From the NCBI GenBank assembly GCA_029449245.1, contig JANATF010000004.1, forward strand, positions 1,550,001 to 1,614,000: DNA of 64,000 nt, read 5' to 3'. Numbering within the stretch: position 1 is the first letter of the stretch; the number at the start of each line of letters is the position of its first letter. Shown one piece after another: positions 33,274 to 46,100 of this stretch. Source of the DNA: Mortierella alpina (lineage: Eukaryota; Mortierellomycota; Mortierellomycetes; Mortierellales; Mortierellaceae). The notes under the pieces were generated by a model that saw only the letters and a program-made list of their open reading frames with translations, made no database searches and was not told the DNA's origin. Both the position numbers and the translations under genes were made by a program.

Positions 33274-35766
33274 TGATGTAGCCGCATCACTCGCAGGTTC
33301 AAAGCGGTCCTTGTAATCGTGACCAAAGTGGTCACTCCGGCAGCTGATGACCATCTTGGCTTGCCATTGTCCATACTCGTTCAGCTTGTTGCTTGGGTAG
33401 AGGTTGTAGATCCGCTGGCACTCGTCATATCCATCGCAAATGAGCGTGAAGCGACGTTTGCGTCTGAGTTCACGAATCTGGGGTTCGAGAAAGTGGCAGC
33501 GGTGTAAATGCTTGGCAACTAGGTCCTTTTCCGGATTGTCAATGGATGGCAGGTGGATAAAGAGAGGTATGTCGTCTTCATCATTACTATAGCTGGTCCA
33601 TAGAACACACTCCAGTTCCCGGTTGAACGTCGACTTTCCAGCGCCAGAATCACCCAAGAGAAGAAACACCTGCGGGCCGCTCGTGCTTTTGAGGAAACCT
33701 TCCATGTTCTCCATCAGATCAAATGAGGCACTGTCTGAGGCTTGTCGCGCTGCCTTGGCACGAGGGGGTATGTAGACAGCTTTAGACCGATCTTGCAGTT
33801 GATGCTTCCTTAGTCTGTGCAGATCTTCCTCAACATCAGGGATATCTTGAACACGGATGAGCAGTGGTGAAGTCAGCGGCGACTGTAGAGCCGCCTCAAG
33901 TGGGAAGGGGCTTGGCGCCTCCTTCAGATGCGCACGATACAGCTCCTGCCTTCCACCATCGCCGTTCGTCTCCAGGTCCTTCAGTTGCGTTGAGGCATAT
34001 TCCTTAATCTGTCTGTTTAGTACCGTGGTCAGATGCACCATCACTGTGAGAATCCATTTCTTGCAGCTGGTTTGCTTTCCCCACTCTGCATCATTCTTGT
34101 ACAGCTCGCAAAGAAAGTCGATAGCCTGCTGCCTTGTACTGCAGTCCCAGAGAGGATTGGCTGCAACCTCTCCCAGCCGCTGGCATACTCCCAGTTGAAA
34201 AGCAGTATCGCGACGGCACGGCGCCTCGCAAACCAGCCGTTTAAATTGGGACAGTTGGCCTTTCCGGATGAAGGTATCAGAGCCACGCAGAGCCGGGTAC
34301 CAAGCGCATTTCTGGCCGAAAACGAATCCCTCCTTGAGGCTTTCCAAGAGTCCCGTTCCATTATCGACCAGCTCCACCACCTTAGCAACACCCTTAGCCC
34401 CAATCTTTACGACCTGGTATGCTCCCGCGAGACCGTCCTGTATCTCCTCCAGACCGGTGACAAACTTGTTAAGATCCAGACTCTTGACTGCACTCACCAC
34501 ACCTGAGATCCCCGAGAGCAGGACGCGCGTGCGCCGCATAATCGATTGCAACGAGGACTCGTCGTCAGGGATGTATTGCAGTGCCTGATAGGCATATGCG
34601 GCGTGGTAGACAAGATATAGGTCCGAGTTGTCTTTCAGACTCTCCAGGTATCGAGTCAGCGGCTCATGCATCTTTGAACGGTTTAGTCCCTTGACATCAC
34701 AGTCGGCCATAGCATCCAAGACATTCGACACTGCCTTCACCAACGCATACAGGTCCGCGCCCGATTGTGGATGAGCGTCTTGTAGCCGAGTACTGAGGAC
34801 ATCCAAGATGCTAACGAGATCGGCGGGTTGCAGATAGCCACCTTGCGCATCCTTTATCAATTGTGCCACCCCATCCAGCAAACCAAACTCGAGCAACGTG
34901 GCGTTCCTGATACTGCTGATGAAGGTCTCAAGCAGCCTCTTGTAGTTGGCTAAGCTGATCACAGGAGCGAGGCTCACTACTTCGGCCACGGCTGCTGCCT
35001 CTTTCATGTCATCGTCAATGAATTCTGCAATCAACTTTCCAGCAAGGGATCGCAGGCGATTTTGATCATCTGCATCCTCTGTCAAGTTTTGTAGCCAATT
35101 ACGGTCCGTATCATCGAGGGTATCATCCATGGCTGCGACAGCGTGAGGGTCCGATGTGATTATGGACAGCAAGGTCAGGCAGTAGACTAACTGAGGAGTG
35201 CTACAGATGCGTGCATCCGACGTGGGCAGCTTGGGTTTGAATAGTCGCACGATCACGTCCTGGTTGAAGATCTCTGGCGCAATGTGGGCAATTTTACTCT
35301 CCACTTTGTTGTTGCCACGCTGGTGCAGCTGGCCAGAGGTTAGTGTTGATGCACTACAATTGAAAAGTGAAGAGGGAGGTGAGTGTCGTACACGAATACA
35401 ATCTGAGGAAAGGAAATCACAGGCGTAGATTGCATCTTTGCATCTAATTTACCTCCACTTTTCAGCCTTTTTGAAGCTGCTTCTAGCCTTCTCGAGATTA
35501 TCCAGGCGTTCCCAAAGCTTCCCGTGCTCGGTAAAAATAAAGGCGACATTCTCGCACAGCTCTTGATCCTCAGCAGACAATGACGGATTCAAGGCCTTTC
35601 TCGCACCGTGCTTCATTGCAGAGAGTACTGTGCCGACATTACCGCATAACAGGAGCAAGGCATTGGGATTGTCGGTACTCTGCGTAAACTTCAGGAAGAG
35701 GCCGGCGACCTCAAAGATTTCTCGCAATGGCAGACCGTTACGCAACCACAGGTGTGAATCAAACAT

Positions 35767-36268
35767 CTGAGTACTTTGGTTGAACCTAGGTAATACTATT
35801 CAAAAGTCAGTTCCTTTAGCTAAACAATGTTCACAAAGCTGTCGGCGTTCGTACTCACAACGGGCGATGGTGCTAGTTTGTAATGGACGAAGACTGGTGC
35901 TTGTGTCCTCAGCAGAGAGGTTGTGGTCTCTCGGGGGTGAGAGTGGAAAAGTCGAGAAGGGAAAAGGCAAGGAAGAGGGAAATAGCAATGGAAAGACAAA
36001 CCTTGCAATGTCTTCTGCACTGACTGCGTTCCTGATCGATTGCCTCTTGCCTTCGTGTAGCACAAGGCGGGACGACGGGATGGCCTCGCATTGTGGTTGG
36101 CGCTTTGAGGTCGCGCTGCGGTGTATTTGACCCGCGGGCGGGGTATATTATCGCTCGAATCATTTCCGCCGTCACATCGAGTCGGGCATACCGTCGAGTC
36201 TGGTCGTCGTTTGTTGCTGATCGCGAACATCATCACCGACTATAACACCAGGACGTCCCACCTAGGCC
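35767..36268. other. Divergent promoter region
   Basis: 502 bases between the start codons of the broken NACHT gene and the unrecognised gene at 36269. No TATA box stands out; the middle (35930-35990) is purine-rich on the plus strand. Confidence 0.5.
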
Positions 36269-38716
36269 ATGGAGGAAATCATTCAGCTGCAGCATGCAAC
36301 ACTCGCATCAGTGCTCGCCAGGAGGACTGCCTCGCATTGGCATGACTATCCCGATTTCATACCGCTGATTGAGCCATTAAGAAAGATGCACGACCCTCCA
36401 TTCAACCCTGCATTGCCATATCTGCTCCAGCTGGTCCAGCTCGCCAGTCAAGCGGACGAGGAGCTGTCCTACGAGTCGTTTCTGCTGCTGGAATCATACT
36501 GTGTGGTTGCCGAGCCTGCTGTGGCTGCACAAGTGCTGGCGCATTTCATGCTGGAGGCAGGCGAGCCCTACCCTCCGCTCTCTGCAACAGACCCGACGAC
36601 AGGCTGGCTGAAATGGAGTTTGGATTACAAACATGAGCTCAAACGCAAAGGCGATATGGTCAGGAGATTATGGAGTATGGCCGCCACGCGCGGAGAAAAC
36701 ATCCAAAAGTATGGTTAGAGGTATGCTTGATGTTGAGCGTGATCATAAGGAATGCGGATTTGGTCTGATATTTTTCTTCTTCCCTGTCTGTACCAAAGTC
36801 TGGCGATCCAGTTACTAGTCGAGACGCTCACAAAGAGACAGGAGCTGGAAAAGGGATCAGACTCGGTCAACAAGCAGGACCATGGCGCGGACAATAAGAT
36901 CCTGGATCTCAACTGTACACAAATCCACGCCCATCACGACACGATATACCTTCTACATTGCGGACCATTGTCAAGTCTGGGCCTACCTTTGTGGGACTTT
37001 GAATCAACTCTAAACGCCTTGTTGAGACTCAGAGATGGAGCTTCCCCGGCCGCATTCGAAAACCAAATGCTTATACTCGTGAATCTTCTCGACCGCATAT
37101 TTTCGTGGCTCGAGTCCAAGGAGGTCGATGAGTGCATCGATCAGTTAAAGACTCGAGGTACCTTACTGCTGTCCCCTAACCTCTATCTCGCTCATTTTAG
37201 GGTGCTTTGCTAACAGAAGTGCCATTTGGACATCATACTTAGTGGAGGCATATACCAGGACACCGGAGTTATTTCTGTTTGTAATGGATGCGATCTTGAA
37301 GTATCTGGATGGACGATGGATTGGAGATGACAAAAACGACACCGAAGTACTTCGGCCAAAGGCAGTCAAAAGTACATCCTTGATGGAGATCAACAGGAGC
37401 CGCGAGGCCATTCATTACATGCCTACGAGCCAGCAGGGCGTGCCTGGATCCTTTGATGGCGGCCCTGTCTCTCGTGGTAAACCACTCAAGGAAAGAGAGA
37501 TACGGACAAGCGCTGGTCGGGATCGTCATGTAAGGGAGTTTGAGCTATCGGATCTGGTAGCCAGATGTATGAGTGGACATGATTCGGAGACTGTTGAACA
37601 ATTTGTACGGCGTTTCATTCTGCATCTCGGGATGAAGGTCGATACGGCAATGGTCAGTGCGAGTTCAGCTGCCCTCAAACACGCAGCACAGCAAAGGTAA
37701 CAGCTTTTCGTATACAGGGCCCTCTCGAATTGTACGGTCGGCACTGCTGTTCTCCACGATTCCCAGCGTCGACTCTTTTTTTTTCACTTGAGGCTCGGCC
37801 TAGCCTTCTTTAGACAAGTGGTGCAAAGCGCGTCATCATCACGAGGATGGGAGAGAGACACTAAAACGCCCTATTTATCTCTCCACCCATCAACTTACAA
37901 TCGAGCAGGGATAAGATTCTTCTGCGGCTAATGTCAGCGAACCCGATTTACAGAAGGATCATGATCTCGGCACTAGACCAAGGTTTGGATGGACAATGGC
38001 CCTACAGTTCTACCGCAATGTACATGACTTGTCGCAACTTGTCGTAACCTTTATCGTTTTGCGTCATATACGCCCTATTTTTCACTTGGCTCCGTGTTGG
38101 ATAGATAGGTGCTCCGCCTCACTGTGTCTGCCTGTAATCCAGGGAATGTTACGTTGCTCAATTGCTCACTGGAGTACTTGCAAAAGCACGTCGCCCAATT
38201 TCTACCCAAAGGAACTTGAGGAGACGTCCTGGTTGGCCCAATTGGTGGAGGGGGTATGTATTTACCGTGGCATGTTCCGCAGAACCCATGTGCGCCGGTG
38301 ACCATGTGTTTGCACGACATATCCTTGTGTTATTACATCCTGCATCCTGCATCCGAGTACAAGTACTCACAAGACCTTTCTTTTGCTGTATTGCTTCTAC
38401 GGGTACACAGACGGGACTGATCCCGGATCCCGTCGACCAAGCAGTGGTGCTATTTCCATTGATCGATTGTAAGGATGTGGGTCTCTTGCTTGAACAATGC
38501 TACTACGTCCTCCTCATCCGGAATGCGGACGTTCTCCAGCAGCCGCAAGTACCCGGCGTGAAGATCACGCTGGACAGTACGGGGCCGGAGGTCTCGCTGA
38601 TCCACCGGCTGATCTTTAAGCACGCTGTGCGTACCTTTCACTTGATGCCGCTCTTTACGTCCTCAGTGTCCAAACCAAGGCTTGCCGAGGACGTAGACCA
38701 AGAGTCAGCGCAATGA
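36269..38716 (+). CDS. Unrecognised helical protein, apparent one-base frameshift
   Basis: Six exons: 36269-36708, 36799-37157, 37243-37696, 37909-37982, 38143-38253 and 38411-38716. All junctions are in phase except inside exon 5. There the frame NVTLLNCSLEYLQKHVAQFLPK runs into TGA at 38217, while the next frame reads ELEETSWLAQLVEG up to a good GTATGT donor. One extra G at 38211-38212 would explain this; without it the product would be 580 aa. The protein is Leu-rich and alpha-helical throughout (LPYLLQLVQLASQADEELSYESFLLLES, LFLFVMDAILKYLDGRW), like a HEAT- or ARM-type solenoid, with no motif I recognise. An alternative is a weak GTCGCC donor at 38190, which joins exon 6 in phase. The exon 4 donor GTTTGG is also weak. 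Confidence 0.68.
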
Positions 38717-40137
38717 TAGAGGAAAATATTAATAGAAGGAGCAAGAATCGACGTCTGTGGTTGTGCTAAATAGGCTGTTGGGTGCACACGAAAGCACTCC
38801 ACCATCGACCACGGATATTGAGCACCCGATTGCTGTATGTCTGGAGTGGTATATGACCATTTTTATCAGCTTGTGGGTGTCCACTCTTTTCTTCTTTCTT
38901 TGCATTCTCCTTAACCAACCAGCCATCCTTCATCCCTTTTTCCCCATCTCATCCTCGCCTGTCCTGCCATCACTGTCGTCGCCCGTTACCCCACCGTACG
39001 AACCTCGCTCGCACTCGCCATTCATATTCACAAAAGGTGTGTGATCTCTTGTCGCCGAACAGATGTCTCCACAAGACTGCTTGCCTTGCAACTTTAAAAT
39101 GTGCTGCCAATGACATGCAGGAACCCCCCCCCCCCCATGTCCCTGGCTCAAATGACCACGGGACCAGTAATGCGGATTAGACATGGTGCAGAGTGGCAAC
39201 CTGCCGTGAGGCTATATACATTGCCTGCGTGTGTGCTTGTGGGTGTATGAGTATATATGAGCGTGCGTGTGTGTGTTTCTGGACATGTGCAAAAGAGAAC
39301 ATAGCGAACGCCTCGCTGCGGTGCACAGGTGGACCCCAGAGAGGCGCCTTGATCCACAAGCGCAGCCTGTCCTTGCGCAAACCACGGCAGGGGGGACAAG
39401 GCCGATTGTGCTAGAGCACAGCGTGCCCATGCCTGTCGCATCCCCTTCCGCACTCTTATCAGCTGGTTCCTGTTTTCCCAAGCACGCAAACTCTCGAGCT
39501 GCAAAAAGTTTTTTTTTTTGGTTTGCCCCCTTCTTCTATTGTTTTTCTTTCTCTCTCGCCGCTCGTGTTCGATCCCCTATTATTGCCTCCTACTCCTCAT
39601 GCTGCAGGTTTTCTCGCTTGATGGCCAACAACAACAACATCCGCTAGCGTTTTCAAACGGGAGAGAGGGAAGAAAAAGTGGAAGGAGACCAAGGGAGTGC
39701 GAGGTGGACCTGTTCCTTTGTTTGGGAACCTGTGTGGCATCCACCTGCAGTTGCGAGCAGACCACCACGATTACTGCATCGCACGGAAGAGGCTATGCAG
39801 TCGCCTGCGGAGTAGCAACGCACTGACTAGGTCAGATCAAATCGAGGCTACCGAGAGCACAGGACAGCTCAGCCAGCCATGTCGCTGACATATCCAAGTT
39901 CAGCCCATGGGCAATGATGCCATCCTATTTCCTAACTCGTCTTTTCCTACATCTTCTTTTAGTGTTCTCTTTGCTCTTCACATCTCCGCTTCGGCGTTGT
40001 ACAGCAATCGCATCTACGCGGTCGAGCGCGTCCTGAAAATACCCTGCATCTCCACGCTAACGTCGGTGGTTTCACTCTTCGGCACACCTCACACTCTCCC
40101 CCCCCCCCCAAAAAAAAGCAACTTCGCACCATCTTCG
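38717..40137. other. Intergenic region with simple repeats
   Basis: Precedes the very large gene at 40138. It contains a poly-C run near 39125-39137, a TG-rich tract near 39221-39282 and CT-rich leader sequence from about 39520. No gene seen. Confidence 0.55.
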
Positions 40138-43100
40138 ATGCCGACTTACCCCAGCACAAGAGGCATTCGCGCCTCCACATCCTCCTCAAAGATAGCTAAT
40201 CTCTCCAGCAGCCACGACAGCATATACACAGCGCGTCGCTCATCCTCTGAAGATTCGGAGCCCATCACTCAGCCAACATCTATGATCAAGACAGTCTCTA
40301 AGGCTGCCCTTCTCTCTCCATCGTCCTCTTCACAGTCCTCAACCTCCTTCACCGCCTCCTACTGCACTTCGACCGCCTCTTCTGATGGGAACAGGACCAC
40401 GGCTCCAGACCTATCTCTCCATGATCACCGGGATCCACCAAGCGCGACCGAGTCCTTTCTACCGACTCCAAATGAAAGAAGCATTTCACCTCCTCACAAC
40501 CGCCACACCAACGGTAGCAGCTGTAGAGGAACATTTACATCACAGTCTCTAGAAACAGCCGGGTCAATCATGTCAGACTCAGGAACCTCGCAACCAGGCT
40601 TGAATATATTGCCACTGGAACCTCTTTTCTTTGGCGACTACTTGTTTCCAGAGAGTCCTTCTTTGCAGGATTTGCGCCAGGTGTTTCTTCTAGACAAGAG
40701 CTCCAAGCAAAAGGACTTTCACCAATCATTACAACTTCACGCACACCTGATGGGTCTGGCGCTCGCTGCAAGAGTTTCAAGAGGGTTGGATCTAGCCTAT
40801 GATCACGCACACGATGCGTTCAAGAACAAGCAGAGACCGGATCGGCGGAACGAGTTCGTCACCTCCTTCAACTACGCGTATGATGAGACGGAGCGCATTC
40901 TTCATCATGCACTTGCACACCCTCAACCACGACCCAGTTTCCTCGACATGATGAGCCAGTCATCATCGACTGCTATCCTAGCATTCCTACATCGGATCAG
41001 GACTGACCCTACGATACTGGCGACCGCATTTACAAACCTACAGTCGCAAGAACTGGATGGACTTCTGTTGCCTGAACGATCACCTGCTCTTGCACACGCA
41101 CAGGCACATTTGGGACATAGACATACCCGAGAGCGTGGAAACAGCATGCATACCACCTCAAGCTACCAGTCATCTCAGCAGACCTCGTCACAACATCAAG
41201 CACCATCCAATTCAATTCATAAGCAGCAGCCTCAAGGAGCCATACCCAACTTTGTCAACAATCAGGACATTGTCCACATCATCCTTGGAAACCTTTTTGG
41301 TCCGCCAAACTTTGAACGAGAGCACACCTTACGAGCAAAGGTGGTCCAGACTATCCTTGTCACGCTTTTGACGGAAAAGAAGGGCGAGCGATTAATGACT
41401 GAAATGCTGGAGCGGTATGTCACGCACTCGGAATGGCAGCACAACAGCCTTGTAAAGTCGCCGTTCGAGAAGACTTTGCTGGCTCTGATCCAGAAAGGAG
41501 AACAAGTTTTGGCTGGATTCACGGACGAAGAACTCAATGCCAACACTCACCCAGTTACAGCAAGCAGCAGCCAGAACCATCACCTGCAACACTTGCACCA
41601 CCATCATCAGTCCCTGGGTCGGATGGCAAGTGTTCCACTCATGAAGGCGCCTGTAGACGATTCGACAATGCCCGCCTCAAATCAGCAAGGGTCTGGACAC
41701 CATGATTCAACTGCCTCTTCGAAAACGGTAGAGCCTTGTGCCTCTCTGCCCGAGCTGACCGCTCGCCAGGCCGTGGTCGAGGAATTCTTCACGGAGGCAT
41801 GTCTGAGGATTGTGGACGCGCTCAAGGAATTTAGTCCGCCGGGGCTCATGCAGCTCTCCCAGATGATATTCGCAAAGTTGGACAACGGCGCAAAGTCTTA
41901 TGCATCTCTCATCATCGTGGTCAAATTTTTCTTTTATCGCTTCATGAACAAGTGCATTGCATATCCGGAGGTAAATTTTCTCTTGAATTGGTTACGCTAA
42001 ACGACAGCTCGCGTATCTTTTTCAAAGAATTAGAATTGCTAACTCATACCGCAATTTGTTGCGATGACCCAGACGTATGGCATGATGCAGGAGGTCTTCA
42101 TATCTGAAAAGCAGCGTCAGCGCATCCTCTTTACCACGCACCAACGACTTTACAGACATGTAACCAACATTTTGAACCCTGTTCCCGGATGGTAAGCCTT
42201 CCTATCCTCTGCGAATGTATATTCAATGCTGCATAATACTGAAGTTATAGTGCTTAATACTTACACACCATGTCAACTCTTAGGGAAAGCCGCTCGTTGA
42301 TTATAGACTCACGGATACGAGAGTCCATCGATGGGTTTGTCAGTCTGTTTTCAGCATCACCAAGTGCAAATGGGAACACATCGTCCCAGTATACCCTCAA
42401 TCCTGTAGCTGAGCTGTCAACTTCAGCACCTGTACCGGCTGCCTCCACTCGCTCTTCAAGGACCGACATCCCTGGGACGAAGGCTTCGGAAACAATACCT
42501 TACCTCCTCCTGTGTCCATCGGACTTTACCACCCTGCTGTATTTTGTCTGCCCACAACTACGCACAGCACACCCAGGGTTTTCGTCTCATTCTTCATCCA
42601 CCTCCATGACACGGTCCAGCAGCTTCAATGGAAAGAGTTTCCCCATCATTCGTCAACGAACATCCTCAGAAACTCCACCCACTTACCCTGCGGCCATGAA
42701 ATCTGCTGCTGCAGCGTCTGGGACAGGCGCAGGTAGTTCTAGCACTGGTGCAAGCGCCGTCCACCCTCCTGGCGTCGCCCGTGCTCATAAACGGGCATCT
42801 CCTAGCTTCTCATTTTTCTCGGGAGCAACATCTTCGCTACCCTTCAAAGCCAAACCGCCGCCGCCTCTGACACTGGAAAAGTACCCAACTGCGCCAGCAG
42901 GCGATTCATCGTACCACGTATCAACGTTTCTCACGCTATCTGGAATCAAACCAGGACAGGCCGCGTTGCCTCAAACAGCCACGGTGGAGGTCACTAGCTC
43001 CTCGGGGATCGCCGCAGCTTCCGGTTCCTGCATCCTACCCTTGGACTCAAAAGCTCCCAGTACAACAGCCAACAACACCACCCCGAGCTTGTCATCAGCC

Positions 43101-46100
43101 CTAAAATCTGTAGAACCAGCTCCGACTCCCAAGCACTGGAATGATGAGATCCTAATGCCTGATCTCAAGACGGCAATTCAGGAGCTCAGAAAGATTCAGC
43201 CAGGATTTATGAAGGAATCACCATGGGCCGTGACCCATTCGAGCCTCACTCCACTGCGCGAACCATGGGCACTGGTGTATGTCGAGTATGGTGACGTACC
43301 AAACGATCCTCACCCTGATGGATCAGATCAAGACGATGGTGTACGAGAAAATTGGCCATGTGCCGAGACAGCCCTTGCCCTAGCCCCATCGTGTATGGCT
43401 ATGGCTATGGAAACATCGAGCATGGGAGGCTCATCACGGATCGTCACTGTTACAAAGCCAATGTTGGTGGATCAGGTTATGGATTCTGCAGGAGGGCACG
43501 ACCACACCGCATCAAGTCTTGGTATCGACCTCGAGGTTGATGAATCCGACACGGACTCTATTATTTCCTCAGAGGACAAGTCCTTGGCAAAGACGACGCA
43601 TTATCTCACATCTGAGGACAAAGGGATGTCAATTTTGCGCGTCAACAGCAGCCAGATGCTCTCGTCGGGTGACCGATCGGGGTCTAGGCCTGTACCGGAG
43701 CAAGGCTCGGCACGGCATGGGGAGCACCCTATGCGGGTCCGAAACGACGACGGAAGGACGCCTGCGATGAGAAGAGCCGCTACAGATCGCGCTTGGAAGA
43801 TCCGCATCCGTCAGACAGTTCACTCTGAGGCAGATATGCCGGAGGAGGTCATCACTGTGGCCCGTTCGATTTTCAAGATACTCAGAGAATTCGACCTGGC
43901 TACTTCGAAAGAGTCTCACGAGAGCTGTTATGGCTATCCCTCGAGTGGCGAGAGAGATCATCGAAGCATACAGTCACTCCTTGTACAAGGAATTGAGCAG
44001 GCGCGTCTCTTTGGTAACCATGGCGCAGCCATTGGATTTCACCACTCGCTGCGGGTCCTAGAGTCCTCGCCGATCCTTCGACAGCTCGACAGCTCCAAGC
44101 TCGTTTACCTCTTGGCCATGCCCATCAAGCACCGCGTAGAGCATCGGGCAGGACGCGCTCGGAGCAGGACCATGTGGGAGAGCTTTGCGCATTCGTGGCA
44201 TATGCGTTTAGTCTCGGCCATTGAGCGCAAGCGGGAGAACATTTCAGCACTTCGTATCAAGATGTACTATCAGACATGCGTCAGGACCTCACGTTCGTTC
44301 GATCGGTCATTTGGGGTGGTCATGAGTCTCAGCCGGTTGAACAAGGCGGTTTTGAGAAGGTACCAGCCTTCGGAAGAGTGCGAGCGCCAACACGGAAGCT
44401 GCAACGATTTGGGGATGCCAAGCGGAATTGAGTGCGATCCAGCCATCTGCAACGATACCTGCGAGGACCATTCTAGCCACAGGTCGGACACAGAGACTAC
44501 TACAGGAAGTCATGGCGACAACATCTCGAAGAGGTATAGCGCCAATAATGGCCTGCATGCCCATGCCTTGCGGACGGCTAAAGTACGACGTAGCAGCTTC
44601 AGTTCCTATATCGACAATGTGACCTCGCGCCCCTTTGGATCACATTCCTATCTGGAAAGCAGCCTTGGCCACTTGAAGGAGAAGGAACAGGCGACTTTTT
44701 CCAGCAGCTACAATCCCACCAACCAAGGAATGCTCTGGGGCAACAGCAACAGCAGCAACAGTGGCATCCAGACTGCAGCATCTGGATCCTTAGGTGATGC
44801 AATCGACCTCCCCAGCGATTTTAGCATGGATACACGAGAGATTGAGGCAGTACAGCGCTGGATCCAGGATACGGGCATCCACAACTTTCTGCCAGGAGAG
44901 GACAATTTCTTGCGATTTTGTATGGAGGTCGAGTCCGTTGTCAGGGGCATCGGTCTTGGCGGCACGGGTATTCATGGGGCTGGAATTCCTCAGACAGTTG
45001 GCACTATCTCCAGCAGTGGCAGCGATTTCTTCGTCAAGGAGGTGGCCAAATTCAATGGCCAATTTGTTGCAGGAATGGGACCGACCGATGTCATCGTGCA
45101 AACCAAGGCAGGAAGCACCTCGGGTGTAGCTGAATTTATCGTGAATTCGCTCAAGAACAGCCACATTGCATCACCTCTACCAACGCCAACAGGGACCCAC
45201 TTCTTTTCGACAACGTCGACAGCATCGTCCGCAGCCAGCACGAATGGCTCTGCGAATAGTGGAAGCAACTATGGATCGCAGTCCTCTCCGACTTCACTTC
45301 ACAGCCCTGTCAATGGGATCCCATCGGGAGGGAAATCCAAGGCCCTGCTCCGGCAGATCCTACATAACAACAGTCAAGGGTCTCCGGAAGCTATCCCTTC
45401 ATTGCCAGACGATCCAACTTCGATCTATGCCACCCCAGTGGGACCCACGTATGCGCTGTACAATCCACCGTACTCTATCACCACTCATGGCACGTCGTCT
45501 TACTCAGGGTCCTCTGCCCCAGGTGGAGCACCATCCACGGTGTCTCCACATCAGATGACACACCTTCCAAAGGACATGACCGATTTTCTTCGACGGATGC
45601 AACTGCGACTCACAAGCTTTGTACTTTCAGAATGGCTCGAGCAGTTTGGAGAGGTGGAGACTGATCGCTGGTTTGTAGAGTTCATGGACGAAATGCGAAT
45701 CAACCACAAGGCTGAGGATGACGCAGAGAGCGTGACAGACGAACAGGAGGATTGCCTGTCGGCAGCGGATGCAAACCAGGATGGTGATTTCTTGCCTGCC
45801 AATCAAATGGATCTTCGGGACAAGCCGAGTGCGACAGACAACGGTCTTCATCATCGCAGCCCGGAAACTTTTGCCTCGGTCAGAGTTGCTGTAGAGCCAC
45901 CTGAAGTGGCAATAAGGATGTCTGTTGCAAAATCCAGCTTTGCTAGCGGTGAACTCGCTGGGACACTGGGAGTGAGCAGCAGTTGGCGAGGGCCCTCTGA
46001 TGACCTGAATTCTCGTTCAGCTGAGAAGAGTCATTCTGAGGACAAGCAACAGCGACAGCTGGGGTTCCAGCCAGAGTCCGCGGCTCGATTCGACACCGAG

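Larger units (their letters stand above)
30071..35766 (-). pseudogene. Broken NACHT-pentapeptide-WD40 (STAND/NLR-like) gene
   Basis: STAND-type NTPase of the fungal NLR-like class, whose characterised relatives act in non-self recognition and cell death. Exon 1 (35453-35766) starts MFDSHLWLRNGLP and ends KKAEKWR with TPR-like helices. It joins at 35353 to a long helical region. The NACHT domain follows: Walker A LLGDSGAGKST near 33650, Walker B LICDGYDECQ near 33430. Next come a winged-helix-like part, pentapeptide-type repeats (ADLRGIRIPGADLSFG, near 32300), then 14 WD repeats, enough for two seven-blade propellers. Two lesions break it: an in-frame TAG at 33271-33273 after the Walker B region, and a 5-bp tandem duplication at 30663-30672 after WD repeat 12 that shifts the last two repeats to another frame. 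Otherwise the frames are intact, which suggests recent decay or sequence error. The remaining pieces could still yield an N-terminal NACHT fragment. Confidence 0.85.

Noticed and set aside
33260-33300. Tiny intron removing the NACHT stop codon
   Set aside because: The only GT...AG pair here is 20 nt, too short to splice, and its removal would shift the frame.
39120-39137. Poly-C run as a CRISPR or telomere-like signal
   Set aside because: It is a plain homopolymer without repeat-spacer order or telomeric units.
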